From assembly GCA_040768665.1 (NCBI GenBank), contig JAXGMN010000061.1:13047-77046 (forward strand): a stretch of DNA of 64,000 bases, given 5' to 3'. This document shows, piece after piece, positions 18,706-28,392 of the stretch; position 1 is the first letter of the stretch, and every line of letters starts with the position of its first letter. The DNA comes from JABWBD01 sp040768665. Its GTDB lineage: Bacteria > Planctomycetota > Planctomycetia > Pirellulales > Thermoguttaceae. Below the pieces are notes generated by a model, which saw nothing but the letters and a program-made list of their open reading frames with translations, made no database searches and was not told the DNA's origin. Position numbers and translations under genes: made by a program.

Positions 18706-20055
18706 ATGAATCCCAGCGAAGTGTTGCGGATCGTTGACGCGATCCACCGCGACAAGAATATCGACAAGGAAATCGTCTTCGAAGGGATCGAAGCTGCGCT
18801 TGTGTCCGCGGCCAAGAAGCACTACGGAGAAGACGAGGAAATCGTCGTCCAGATCAATCGGGACGACGGCTCTGTTTCCGGGACCCACAACGGGGCTCCT
18901 TTGGATCCGATGGAAATGGCCGAGCGAATTGGGGCTCAAACGGCCAAGCAAGTGATGATCCAGAAGATTCGTGAAGCAGAGCGGGACGCCCTGTTCGACG
19001 AATACATGGAACTGAAAGACCAGTTGGTCACGGGTGTCGTTCAGCGGTACGAGGGCGGAACTGCCACCGTCACCCTACCGAACGCCGAAGCCATTCTGCC
19101 GAAGAGCGAACAAATCCCGGGAGAAAGCCACCACACCAATGAACGGGTCCGGGCGACGGTCTGCGACGTTCGCAAGCAGGGCTCGAAGGTCAAGATCGTT
19201 CTGAGCCGCACGCGGGTGCACTTGGTGGAAAGGCTGTTCGAGCAGGAGATTCCGGAAATCTCCGACGGAGTGATTGAAATCAAGGCCATGGCTCGCGAGC
19301 CAGGATACCGTACCAAGGTGGCGGTCAACAGCACTGACCAGCGAGTCGACTGCGTGGGAGCGTGCGTCGGCGTCCGCGGAAATCGAATCAAGAACATCGT
19401 CGACGAGCTCGGCGGTGAACGGATCGATATTGTCCGCTGGAGTGACGATATGCAGGTGTTGATCCCCAACGGCCTGCAGCCCGCGGAGGTCGACGAAGTG
19501 ATTCTCTGCCGGATGCTTGGCCGCGCCATCGTGCTGGTTCGCGAGGATCAGTTGTCCTTGGCGATCGGCCGCAGGGGGCAAAATGTCCGTCTCGCCAGTA
19601 AACTGTGCGGCTGGGACATCGAGATCATGACCCGCGACGAACTGGAAGAACAGCTCGAGCAGGCCGTGGTGGGCTTTGGTTCGCTCGACGGAATGACGGA
19701 CGAACTTGCCGAGAGGCTGGTAGGAGAAGGCTTCCTGTCTTACGACGATTTGTCGGTAATCGAGCCGGAAGACCTGATGGAAATGGGCGAATTGACGCAA
19801 GAGCAGGCCGATCACATCATTGCACAAGCCGAGCAGAAAGCCGAGGAGGCGGAGCAAAAGGCGGCCCAGGAACGGCGTCGGCAGCGCGAAGAGCAGCGGT
19901 TGGCCGCCGCTGAGGCAGAGGCAGCATCCAGCGGCGGCGACGGTCAAGTGAATTCGGCGGCAGGCGAAACGGAGGAGGAATCGGACGGAGAGGCATCGTC
20001 CTCGAGTGATGAGGTGGAATTGTCGAGCGATGAGAGTCCGACGGAGCCGCAGTAG
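18706..20055 (+). CDS. nusA: Transcription termination/antitermination factor NusA
   Basis: RNA polymerase-binding elongation factor. Order: N-terminal domain (1-125), S1 domain (about 135-200, VTGVVQRYEGGTATVTL), two KH domains (about 205-345, with GACVGVRGNRIKNIVDELGGERIDIVRW and LAIGRRGQNVRLASKLCGWDIEI), a short helix-hairpin-helix-like segment (LAERLVGEGFLSYDDLSVIEPEDL) and an acidic Glu/Ser-rich tail. It heads the classic nusA-infB-rbfA order. rimP, usually upstream, is absent here. Confidence 0.95.
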   Translation: MNPSEVLRIVDAIHRDKNIDKEIVFEGIEAALVSAAKKHYGEDEEIVVQINRDDGSVSGTHNGAPLDPMEMAERIGAQTAKQVMIQKIREAERDALFDEYMELKDQLVTGVVQRYEGGTATVTLPNAEAILPKSEQIPGESHHTNERVRATVCDVRKQGSKVKIVLSRTRVHLVERLFEQEIPEISDGVIEIKAMAREPGYRTKVAVNSTDQRVDCVGACVGVRGNRIKNIVDELGGERIDIVRWSDDMQVLIPNGLQPAEVDEVILCRMLGRAIVLVREDQLSLAIGRRGQNVRLASKLCGWDIEIMTRDELEEQLEQAVVGFGSLDGMTDELAERLVGEGFLSYDDLSVIEPEDLMEMGELTQEQADHIIAQAEQKAEEAEQKAAQERRRQREEQRLAAAEAEAASSGGDGQVNSAAGETEEESDGEASSSSDEVELSSDESPTEPQ

Positions 20056-20268
20056 GGCGACCGCTGTGGGAGCCCCCGCGCCAAGCGGCGTCAACGAACG
20101 GACAAGCGTACCGCGATCATGGAGGATCTTGGCTGCGTAATAAGTGGGTAAGCCTTCCCGGAATCGGCGGGGGAGGCAACCAGAACAAGGAGAATGTGCC
20201 GATGGCATGATTCGGAGCTTTAACGTGGACCGCTCGCATTGGCGGCTGGTTCGAGGGAGACAACGGCG

Positions 20269-23118
20269 TTGGCAGTTCGCATCTATTCTTTAGCGAAACA
20301 ACTCAAGATCGACAGCAAAGCGCTCGTCGACATCTGCAATAAGCTGGGGATGACCGGCAAGGGGTCTGCGCTGGCTAGTCTGTCGGACGACGAGGTCGCG
20401 CAAATCAAGGCAGCTCTCAGTGGCCCCAAATCCAGCTTGGCGGGGGCCCCGACGGGAGAACGGGTCGAGTCCGCCGCGGGTGGGCGAGGGGAAACATCTG
20501 CGATCCGTCGCGAGGACTATATTCCTGCGGCCGGCGGTCCCAAGAAGGTCCCGGTGCTTGGCAGAAAGTCTGCCGCGAAATCCGCCCCGGCAGCAGAAAC
20601 CCCGCCTGCAGCGCCTGAATTAGAGCCTGAAGTGGCGCCGATTGCTCCGGAACCAGAGGTCCGGTCGCACGAAGAAGAGAAGCAAGCGGAGACCGTCGAA
20701 GCCAGGGAGGGCGTCGAGCCTGAACAGGCTCGGGGGCCGGCTATCCCGCCCGAATTCAAGCAGCCACGCGAGATCCGCGAGATTCGCCCCGTTCGCGAGA
20801 TTAAAGAGCTTCGCAGCAGCAGGGCAGCCAAAGAAACGAAGGATGCCAAGGAAAGGGAGAAAAGCAGTCCTGCGATCAAGCTCGCCCCGATGCCCTCGGC
20901 TCCCCCGCCGCCGGCAGCCGCAAAGCCTGCGGAACCCGCGCCTCAGAAACCCGACATCAAGTTGCCGCCCGATGCAATCCGCGCGTCCAAAGCGGGCGGT
21001 AAACCCCTTTCCGAGCATCTCCGCAAACAGGAGGAAAAGAAGCGCGAGCGGCAGGCGGCCGGCAAGAAGGCCGGCCCGAAAGAGAAGGATCGCGAGACTC
21101 GCGAAGTGCCGGGTGAGTCTGGTGTTGCCACGCCGGGCAAGGAACGAGGTCGCCGCGGCAAGGCGGTACGAGCCGATGGCGATGAAGAGTCCGAGGTCAC
21201 GCTCGGCGGTCGCGAACAGCGGCAACTCAAGCGGAAGCGAAGCGCCACCACGCGTCGCCGCGACGATGCGGAAGAGGAAGAACGTTCGACGCCGCGGCAG
21301 ACGCGGCGATTCAAGCGAATCGGTACGAATACTGCGGCCCCGCGAAAGAGCAATGTCGTGGTACATCTGCCCTGTACGGTGAAGTCTTTTTCCGAGGCTC
21401 TGGGGATCCCGGCCCAGCAGGTGCTCGGCAGGCTGCTGGCTCTCGGCACGGTCAGCAGTATCAACTCCAGTCTCGACACCGAAACGGCGGAGCTTCTGGC
21501 GGCCGAATTGGGAGTGGAGGTCGATTTCCGCCATGAGGTTTCGCTGGAAGAAAAGCTGGTGGCCAACATGGCGCGCGAGGATGATCCCGCGTCGTTGGAG
21601 CCTCGTGCGCCGATCATCACTTTCCTCGGCCACGTGGACCACGGGAAAACGTCCCTTCTCGACAAGGTTCTCGGAATCGACGTCGTTTCCAGCGAGAAAG
21701 GCGGGATCACGCAGCACATTCGGGCGTACCGGATTGAATGGAACGGACGCTCCATCGCGTTCGTCGATACGCCCGGGCACGAGGCGTTCACGGCCATGCG
21801 GGCTCGGGGCGCGAACTGCACCGACATCGCGGTCCTTGTGGTTGCCGCCGACGACGGGATCATGCCGCAGACCGAGGAAGCGATCAGCCATGCCCGGGCC
21901 GCCGGCGTTCCCATCGTCGTGGCGATGAACAAGATCGATTTGCCGGGCGCGAATCCCGAACGCGTCATGCAGCAGTTGGCGGCCAACGAACTGCTGCCCA
22001 GTGAATGGGGGGGCGAGACGGAGGTGGTTCGCACCAGCGCCGTCACGGGAGACGGCGTTGACGAACTGATGGAGACGCTTCTTACGGTCGCCGAACTCCG
22101 TGAGTACACGGCGAATCCCGGCCGCGCCGCCACCGGAATCTGCTTGGAATCGGAAGTCCAGCAAGGGCGGGGCGTGGTCGCCAAGATCCTGGTGCAAAAG
22201 GGAAAATTGAAGATCGGCGACGTGATCGTCTGCGGTGCGGCTCACGGCCGGGTCAAGGCGATGTACAATACGCTCAATCCGTACAAGAAGCACAAAGAAG
22301 CGGGGCCGTCGACGCCGGTGAACCTGACCGGTCTGGACGTCGCTCCCGCCGCCGGCGATCGCTTCTACGTGCTGGACGACATTAGCGAAGCCCGTCAGAT
22401 TGCGGAGATACGGGCCGCGCAGAACCGCCGGCTGGAGCTAACGGACACGCGAACTCACGTCACGCTGGAGAACCTCTTCGAACGACTCGGGCAGCGCGAC
22501 GAAGTACAGACGCTGAATATCATCCTGCGGGCCGACGTTCGCGGGTCCATCGAGGCAATCCGCAAGGAACTGACGAAACTCGAGCATCCCGAAGTCCAGA
22601 TCAAGGTCTTGCAGGCGACCGTGGGCGGGATCACCGAAGCGGACGTGCACCTGGCGGACGCCTCGGACGCGATCATTGTCGGATTCAACGTCGTGCCGGA
22701 CGAAGGGGCGAGGGGCCTGGCGGAACGGACCGGCGTACAGATTCGCCGTTACGATATCATCTACCAGGTCACCGAAGACGTCAAAGCGGCATTGGAAGGC
22801 ATGCTCCGTCCGGAGCGGCGCGAATCCGAATTGGGGCGAGCTCTGGTGCAGCGGACGTTCCATATCAGCCGCCTTGGGACCGTCGCCGGCTGCCGCGTGC
22901 TGTCGGGACATATCCTTCGAGACTCGAGGGTTCGAGTAATCCGCGAGAACCGCGTGATTGGCGACTATCCTCTGGACTCGCTGAAGCGCGAGAAGGATGA
23001 TGCCCGCGAGGTTCGCGAAGGTCTCGAATGCGGTATGAAACTCAGTGGATTCAACGATCTGAAAGAGGGGGATATTCTCGAGGCCTACAAGATCGAAGAA
23101 GTCGCTCGTACCTTTTGA
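20269..23118 (+). CDS. infB: Translation initiation factor IF-2
   Basis: GTPase that places initiator tRNA on the ribosome. It opens with an IF2_N module (VRIYSLAKQLKIDSKALVDICNKLGM). A long charged linker (about residues 50-360) rich in Glu, Lys, Arg and Pro follows, then a second IF2_N, then the G domain with GHVDHGKT, DTPGHEAF and NKIDLPG, and C-terminal domains II-IV. TTG 20269 is preferred: AGGGAG lies about 10 bp upstream and the product begins at AVRIYSL as in planctomycete homologues. TTG 20239 would add ten residues. The 949-residue length reflects the expanded linker. Confidence 0.95.
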   Translation: MAVRIYSLAKQLKIDSKALVDICNKLGMTGKGSALASLSDDEVAQIKAALSGPKSSLAGAPTGERVESAAGGRGETSAIRREDYIPAAGGPKKVPVLGRKSAAKSAPAAETPPAAPELEPEVAPIAPEPEVRSHEEEKQAETVEAREGVEPEQARGPAIPPEFKQPREIREIRPVREIKELRSSRAAKETKDAKEREKSSPAIKLAPMPSAPPPPAAAKPAEPAPQKPDIKLPPDAIRASKAGGKPLSEHLRKQEEKKRERQAAGKKAGPKEKDRETREVPGESGVATPGKERGRRGKAVRADGDEESEVTLGGREQRQLKRKRSATTRRRDDAEEEERSTPRQTRRFKRIGTNTAAPRKSNVVVHLPCTVKSFSEALGIPAQQVLGRLLALGTVSSINSSLDTETAELLAAELGVEVDFRHEVSLEEKLVANMAREDDPASLEPRAPIITFLGHVDHGKTSLLDKVLGIDVVSSEKGGITQHIRAYRIEWNGRSIAFVDTPGHEAFTAMRARGANCTDIAVLVVAADDGIMPQTEEAISHARAAGVPIVVAMNKIDLPGANPERVMQQLAANELLPSEWGGETEVVRTSAVTGDGVDELMETLLTVAELREYTANPGRAATGICLESEVQQGRGVVAKILVQKGKLKIGDVIVCGAAHGRVKAMYNTLNPYKKHKEAGPSTPVNLTGLDVAPAAGDRFYVLDDISEARQIAEIRAAQNRRLELTDTRTHVTLENLFERLGQRDEVQTLNIILRADVRGSIEAIRKELTKLEHPEVQIKVLQATVGGITEADVHLADASDAIIVGFNVVPDEGARGLAERTGVQIRRYDIIYQVTEDVKAALEGMLRPERRESELGRALVQRTFHISRLGTVAGCRVLSGHILRDSRVRVIRENRVIGDYPLDSLKREKDDAREVREGLECGMKLSGFNDLKEGDILEAYKIEEVARTF

Positions 23119-23181
23119 TTGATCGGTCCACGCCCATACGTTTTGATCGATCGGTCCAATCGCCAGGAAAGCCGGTGTTCG

Positions 23182-23589
23182 ATGTCGTCCCGACGTGCCC
23201 AGAAAGCGGCGGAAGCAATTCGAGAGGTCGTCAGCATGGCCATTTTGGCCGAATTGCAGGATCCTCGCATCCAAGACGTTACCGTAACGTTCGTGGAGGT
23301 TTCCTCCGACCTTCGCCATGCCAAGGTCCACGTTTCCGTGATGGGAGATGAAGCGAAGCAGCGGCTCAGCCTGCGCGGGCTACAAAGCGCGACGGGATTC
23401 CTTCAGGCGAAGTGTGCCAGCCGGATTGACGCCCGCTACACGCCTCGCCTGGTATTCGTCCTCGACCAGGGTGTGAAGCGGTCGATCGAGATCTCTCGAA
23501 TTCTCAAGGAAGTTCTTCCCGAAGAAGATGTTTCGGCGGAACCGCAGACGGACCGCGGGTTTGATGAGACGGAGGAATCGGAGCCGTAG
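23182..23589 (+). CDS. rbfA: Ribosome-binding factor A
   Basis: Cold-adaptation and 30S maturation factor with a KH-like fold. Signatures: SRRAQKAAEAIREVVSMAILAELQDPRI near the N-terminus, DVTVTFVEVSSDLRHAKVHVSV, and RYTPRLVFVLDQGVKRSIEISRIL. ATG 23182 gives 135 residues and the normal N-terminus; the upstream frame opening at 23119 carries no family sequence. It sits 63 bp behind infB in the standard operon order. Confidence 0.93.
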   Translation: MSSRRAQKAAEAIREVVSMAILAELQDPRIQDVTVTFVEVSSDLRHAKVHVSVMGDEAKQRLSLRGLQSATGFLQAKCASRIDARYTPRLVFVLDQGVKRSIEISRILKEVLPEEDVSAEPQTDRGFDETEESEP

Positions 23590-23668
23590 AGCCGTCGGCT
23601 CGCTGCGCCTCGGGGCCTGAATCGGCTCGCAACATTCAATTGCCACCCTCGCAGGGAACCGCAACTCC

Positions 23669-24697
23669 ATGGCAGCATCCAGTCGGTCGGCACAGTACAA
23701 CAACCTTTGGAAAGTTCTCAAGAAGCACTACAGGCCGATGCTTCCTCCGGCGGAGCGCCCGGTCCTGGAAACGCTGCTGTTCGGTTGCTGCCTCGAGAAT
23801 GCACGCTACGAAGCCGCCGAAGAGGCATTCGCGGCCCTGGTGCACAGTTTCTTTGATTTCAACGAGGTTCGCGTCAGCAGTGTACGCGAGTTGTCGGAGG
23901 TCATGGCCAGGCTGCCTGACCCCGGAGCTGCGGCCGCTCGAGTGAAACGGATCCTCCAGGAGATCTTCGAGGCGACCTATTCCTTCGACTTGGAGGATGT
24001 TCGCAAACAGAATCTGGGACCGGCCGTGGAACGCCTGGAGAAACTGGGCGGTACCACGAAGTTCTCCGTAGCTTACACTGTTCAGGCTGCGCTGGGTGGG
24101 CATTCGATTCCTGTCGATTCCGGAACGCTTCAAGCACTCCACGTCGTCGAGTTGGTCGACGGCGAGGACATGAGCACGGAGGTTGTTCCGGGGTTGGAGC
24201 GTGCCATTCCGAAGAATAAGGGCGCGGAGTTCGGCTCGCTTTTGCACCAACTCGGCGCAGATTTCGTCGCCAATCCTTACGCGCCCGCGTTGCACGAGAT
24301 TCTCTTGCAGATCAACCCGGATGCGAAAGCCAGGCTACCCAAGCGCCGGGCGGCAAGGGCGGCCGAAGCGGGACCAAAACACTCCACCGGCACGCCGACC
24401 CCGTCGGAAACGGCATCTACGGATTCGGGCAGCGAGTCCGAAGGAACCCGGAAGAAGCGAAAACCTGCTGCCGAAAAGCCCGCCAAGTCATCGAAGAAGA
24501 AATCGGCTGCAGACGTCTCCGACAAGCAGCAGGCCGAGGGTACGCCTGTGGAAAAGCAGGTCCAGCCTGTCGGGAAGAAGGAGAAGAAGGCAGACGCGTC
24601 GAAACCAGCGACCGCCAAGAGGAAGTCCAAGTCGTCTGCCGGCGGGACGCTCGATGGGACGACCGCTTCCGACCTTCCCAAGCGCAAGCCTCGCTGA
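23669..24697 (+). CDS. HhH-GPD (endonuclease III-like) protein with Lys-rich tail
   Basis: Residues about 10-215 resemble the all-helical fold of endonuclease III-type proteins (VLETLLFGCCLENARYEAAEEAF, then RVKRILQEIFEATYSF, then LEKLGGTTKFSVAYTVQAALGGHSIPVDSGTLQALHVV). The D in IPVD matches the catalytic Asp position, but I see no catalytic Lys and no four-Cys iron-sulfur loop, so it may not be an active glycosylase. Residues 215-342 are a disordered Lys/Ser/Pro tail (KKKSAAD, KKEKKAD). It lies 79 bp behind rbfA, perhaps in the same transcript. Confidence 0.55.
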   Translation: MAASSRSAQYNNLWKVLKKHYRPMLPPAERPVLETLLFGCCLENARYEAAEEAFAALVHSFFDFNEVRVSSVRELSEVMARLPDPGAAAARVKRILQEIFEATYSFDLEDVRKQNLGPAVERLEKLGGTTKFSVAYTVQAALGGHSIPVDSGTLQALHVVELVDGEDMSTEVVPGLERAIPKNKGAEFGSLLHQLGADFVANPYAPALHEILLQINPDAKARLPKRRAARAAEAGPKHSTGTPTPSETASTDSGSESEGTRKKRKPAAEKPAKSSKKKSAADVSDKQQAEGTPVEKQVQPVGKKEKKADASKPATAKRKSKSSAGGTLDGTTASDLPKRKPR

Positions 24698-24740
24698 CCG
24701 CTCATCGTAACCAAGGGGACAAATCGGGGGGCGAGTTCGG

Positions 24741-26984
24741 ATGCGAAGCCAGGTCGGAGGTCTGTTGCTGATTTTGACGTCGCTCGGGGCAGCCCCGGCA
24801 CAGGCCGCACCCGGGGCGCTCGAGCCCTCGCCTCCGGTCGTCAAGCCGGCGGAATCCCCGGGCGAATCCGGTGTGGCGCCCGGCCCGCTGGTGCTGGACG
24901 ACCAGCCACAGCCGCTGGTTCCGCGCAAGATCTCGGGGCCAGAGGATCGCGACCGGCTGGAAGCCCTGGCGATGTTCTCCGCTGCGAGAATGCTCGAGAA
25001 CCGGGACAAAGAGGCCGAAGCTCTGCGCCTTTATCAGCGGGCGCTTCGCTACGACCCGCAGGCTGCCACGATTGCTCGCCACGTCGTACTGCTCGCCTAT
25101 CGGATGAAGCGGCACGCCGAAGCGGTCCGGTACGCGCTGAAGCTTATCGACCTGGACAAACCCGATCCCCTGCTATTGAACCAACTGGCAATCCATTTAA
25201 CCGATCAGGGCGAGTGGGACAGGGCGATCGAGATCTACGAGAGCGCGCTCGGCGGCGGGAACCAGGAATTGCGGGCTGCCGACGTTCTTCTCCGCATGCA
25301 GATGGGCCGGCTGTACAACCTCGTTGAGAAGTACGACAGGGCGGCAGAGAGCTTCTCGCTCGTCCTCGACGCTTTGCAGGCAAGTGATTCCGCCGCTTTG
25401 GACGAGCAGCTCAGGAAGATTCTGTTGGGCGATGCCGCTTCCACCTATAACCTGATCGGAGATACTTTCCTGCTGGCCAATCGTCCCGAAGACGCGGCCG
25501 ATGCCTTCGAGCTAGCCTACAAGGCCGAGCCGAACAAGGGACTGCTCAGCTACCATCTCGCACGGGTCGATGCGCACCTCGCCAAGCACGAAGAAGCGCT
25601 GAGTAAGCTCCGGGTGTACTTCAACGAGCGGCTCTCGAGCGAAGGGATAGAGCCCTATCGCCTGGCCGCCAAGATCCTCGAGTCGCTCGGCCGTGAGGGA
25701 GAACTGCTGCCGATGCTTGAGGAAATCTATTCCAGGGACGGCCGGAATGTTCCGCTCGGTTACGCATTGGCCGAACGCTACCGCAAGACCGGGGCGCTCG
25801 ATCATGCCGAGAAGCTATACCTGGACCTGGTCGCACGGGCGCCAACTACAGTGGGATATCGGGAACTCGTCGATCTTTACCGCGATTCGGGGCGGATGGA
25901 AAACCTGCTGACGGTGTTGGGTGAAACGATTGCTAAGACTTCGACGCTGGAATCGCTCGGTGAATCGTGGCGAGCGATAACGAAAGACCGCGATCTCTCC
26001 CGGAAACTCATCGAGGCAGCCCGTCAACAGCGAGATTCCCGGCCGGAGGAATTGGGCTCCGACGTCGCGTTGGCTGTGGCCCAGTTGGCTTTGGATATCA
26101 AGGATTACGATGCTGCCGCGGAGTTTTTCGATTTCACCGTCCGGCGCCGGCCAGAGGAAACCGTCCATCATCTACTGACCTGGGGATTGGGGCTATTGGC
26201 CGACGAGCAGTATCGGCTTGCCGCGGACGTTTTCCGGCGGGGGATCCGAAGTGAGGGGAAGGATGAGGAAAGAGCCGCTTTTTTCTTCTACCTGGCCGCG
26301 GCCCTGGAAATGGATGGCCGCACGGACGACGCGATTGCCGCTGCACGCAACGGGGCGAAACTCAGGCGCGACGATCCTCGATTTCTCGGCCGCGTGGCTT
26401 GGGTTCTCTATCACGCGAAGCGTTATGCGGAGGCGGCGGATGCCTACCGGAAGCTGATCGAGAAATTCGACGCCGTCCATGACTCGGGCGAAGTTCGCGA
26501 AGTCTTGCGAGAGGCGAGGTTTGTCCTCTCGAATCTAGCGGTTACCGGGGGAGAGTTCCCCGAGGGGGAGGAGTGGCTTGAACAGGTTCTCGACGAATTC
26601 CCCGGTGACGTGGGAGCGATGAATGACCTGGGCTATCTCTGGGCCGACCGGAACAAGAATCTTCACCGGGCCTACCGCATGATCCGCGAAGCTGCCGATA
26701 AGGAACCGGATAATGCCGCTTATCGCGACAGCCTCGGCTGGGTCCTCTATCGGATGGGGCGGTTCGACGAGGCGGTCGTCGAGCTGGAGAAGGCGGTCGA
26801 GCTCGACCCCGACCCCGTCATCCTCGATCATTTGGGGGATGCGTATCGCGGTCTGAAGAAGATCGAGAAAGCAGAAGACAACTGGCGCAAGGCCGCGGAC
26901 GGATTCAAGGAAAGGGAGGATGCCGAAAACGCATCCCGCGCGGAGCAGAAGATCCGCGACGCGTCGCCGCAGTCGGCGTTATAA
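24741..26984 (+). CDS. Secreted tetratricopeptide-repeat protein
   Basis: A 747-residue exported protein with a signal peptide ending at about residue 22 (APAQAAPG). Many TPR units follow, for example ALAMFSAARMLENRDKEAEALRLYQRALRYDPQAA near the start and DSLGWVLYRMGRFDEAVVELEKAVELDPDPVILDHLGDAY near the end. It probably acts as a periplasmic scaffold for protein assembly. No catalytic domain is visible. It lies between the endonuclease III-like gene and the YebC gene, all on the plus strand. Confidence 0.8.
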   Translation: MRSQVGGLLLILTSLGAAPAQAAPGALEPSPPVVKPAESPGESGVAPGPLVLDDQPQPLVPRKISGPEDRDRLEALAMFSAARMLENRDKEAEALRLYQRALRYDPQAATIARHVVLLAYRMKRHAEAVRYALKLIDLDKPDPLLLNQLAIHLTDQGEWDRAIEIYESALGGGNQELRAADVLLRMQMGRLYNLVEKYDRAAESFSLVLDALQASDSAALDEQLRKILLGDAASTYNLIGDTFLLANRPEDAADAFELAYKAEPNKGLLSYHLARVDAHLAKHEEALSKLRVYFNERLSSEGIEPYRLAAKILESLGREGELLPMLEEIYSRDGRNVPLGYALAERYRKTGALDHAEKLYLDLVARAPTTVGYRELVDLYRDSGRMENLLTVLGETIAKTSTLESLGESWRAITKDRDLSRKLIEAARQQRDSRPEELGSDVALAVAQLALDIKDYDAAAEFFDFTVRRRPEETVHHLLTWGLGLLADEQYRLAADVFRRGIRSEGKDEERAAFFFYLAAALEMDGRTDDAIAAARNGAKLRRDDPRFLGRVAWVLYHAKRYAEAADAYRKLIEKFDAVHDSGEVREVLREARFVLSNLAVTGGEFPEGEEWLEQVLDEFPGDVGAMNDLGYLWADRNKNLHRAYRMIREAADKEPDNAAYRDSLGWVLYRMGRFDEAVVELEKAVELDPDPVILDHLGDAYRGLKKIEKAEDNWRKAADGFKEREDAENASRAEQKIRDASPQSAL

Positions 26985-27026
26985 TTTCGGATAGACCCGT
27001 TCATTCTTTCGACGAGAGACATTTCC

Positions 27027-27779
27027 ATGGCCGGCCACTCTCACTGGGCAGGAATCAAACACAAGAAGGCGGTGATCGACGCAAAACGGGGAAAGCTTTG
27101 GAGCAAGTTGTCCAAGGCAATCATCGTGGCTGCGAAATCGGGCGGCGGCGATCTGGACATGAACATCCGGCTTCGTGCCGCCGTCGACGCGGCGAAGGCC
27201 GTGAGTATGCCCAAAGACAACATCAGCCGGGCGATCAAGAAAGGCACGGGTGAACTGGAAAGCAACATTTTCGAAGAGGTGATGTACGAAGGCTACGGAC
27301 CGGGCGGAGTTGCCGTGATGTGCGAGGCGCTCACCGACAACCGGAACCGCACGGCCCCCGAGATCCGGAAGATCTTCGAAATGGCCGACGGCAAGCTCGG
27401 CGCAACCGGATGCGTGGCGTGGATGTTCGACAAGAAGGGCCTTCTGATTGTTTCGGCCGACAAGACCGACGAAGATACCTTGATGGAGATATGCCTGGAA
27501 GCCGGGGCGGAGGACGTACGCCGCGACGGCGACAAGTTTGAAGTGATCAGTCCGCCGGAGGCCCACCAGGCGGTGGTCGATGCGGTGGCCGGCGTGAAAA
27601 TCGAGCCGGAGGTCAACGAGTTGTCGCTGCTACCGAACAACACGGTCGAGCTCGACGCCGACACGGCTCGCAAGGTCCTGAAGCTCATGGAGTCGCTCGA
27701 CGATCACGAAGACGTGCAGAGCGTTTCGTCGAACTTCAACATTCCCGACGAGGTGATGGCGGCTCTCGACGCCGAGTAG
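27027..27779 (+). CDS. YebC/PmpR family protein
   Basis: Member of the family named both as transcriptional regulator and, more recently, as a ribosome-associated factor that helps translate proline stretches. It starts with the diagnostic MAGHSHWAGIKHKKAVIDAKRGKLWSKLSKAI and contains YEGYGPGGVAVMCEALTDNRNRTAPEIR. The 250-residue length is normal. The TAG stop overlaps a family D hairpin. Confidence 0.93.
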   Translation: MAGHSHWAGIKHKKAVIDAKRGKLWSKLSKAIIVAAKSGGGDLDMNIRLRAAVDAAKAVSMPKDNISRAIKKGTGELESNIFEEVMYEGYGPGGVAVMCEALTDNRNRTAPEIRKIFEMADGKLGATGCVAWMFDKKGLLIVSADKTDEDTLMEICLEAGAEDVRRDGDKFEVISPPEAHQAVVDAVAGVKIEPEVNELSLLPNNTVELDADTARKVLKLMESLDDHEDVQSVSSNFNIPDEVMAALDAE

Positions 27780-27812
27780 GTCCCGCTTGCCGAGTCTTGC
27801 CGAGCGGGACCT
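27778..27812 (+). repeat. Family D hairpin overlapping the YebC stop codon
   Basis: AGGTCCCGCTTGCCGAG, T, CTTGCCGAGCGGGACCT. The first two bases lie within the TAG stop codon, exactly as at 2252. It falls between convergent genes and could fold in either transcript, but lacks a T-tract. Confidence 0.7.
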
Positions 27813-27837
27813 GGACGCGGAGTCCCACTTTGCATGC

Positions 27838-28392
27838 TCACTGTTTCTCTTTCTTTTCGTAGTGTTCGACGTTCGGCCAGTACTCTTTGAAGTCGAAGTC
27901 GGGACTGTTGTCCAGATCGTGGCAGGTCATGCACTGCCACTTCTCGGAATCCTCTTTGGTGATCACCATCGCCTGGCGCAGCCTCGTCTTGAGTGCCTCA
28001 TTGCTGTCCTCAAGCTCCGCGTCGACATGGTTCAGCCCGGGCCCGTGGCACGATTCGCATCCGACGTCGACCAGATGTGGCGTGTCCTTCTCGTTGAGAA
28101 ATCCGCTTTCATAAGGGAAGTAGCGCTGCGGGTCCCAGCCGACCACGTGGCAGCTAATGCATTCGGGGTCGAAATTCCGCGGCGGATCCAGTTCGACCAG
28201 CGTCGCCCAGGCCTTGGAATGGCCGGTGTTCTTCCAGACATCGTACGACTCTTTGTGACAGTCGCGGCATTCCTCCGATCCGGCAAACTCGCCGCTAAGA
28301 TCTTTCTGTGGATGCGGCACTTCGCGAATTCCCAACCCGGCAAGCCCCTGTCGCTTCAGCTCGTCCTGATAGGCCATCATCAGGAGCTTCAT
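27838..28392 (-). CDS. Tetraheme cytochrome c domain, 3' part of a frameshifted gene
   Basis: 184 residues carrying four CxxCH heme-binding motifs (CRDCH, CISCH, CESCH, CMTCH) with extra histidines, as in c554-type multiheme cytochromes. It opens in the middle of a domain. The same frame stays open upstream and reads IRYQRVPLDSRFPNSLD before the Met at 28392, which continues the preceding gene if one base is restored near 28445. The intact product would be an envelope electron-transfer lipoprotein. The ATGA overlap could alternatively be translational coupling. Confidence 0.75.
   Translation of the reverse strand: MKLLMMAYQDELKRQGLAGLGIREVPHPQKDLSGEFAGSEECRDCHKESYDVWKNTGHSKAWATLVELDPPRNFDPECISCHVVGWDPQRYFPYESGFLNEKDTPHLVDVGCESCHGPGLNHVDAELEDSNEALKTRLRQAMVITKEDSEKWQCMTCHDLDNSPDFDFKEYWPNVEHYEKKEKQ

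Noticed and set aside
20620..22293. Long minus-strand open frames opposite infB
   Set aside because: They are shadows of the IF-2 gene, whose motifs are unmistakable on the plus strand.
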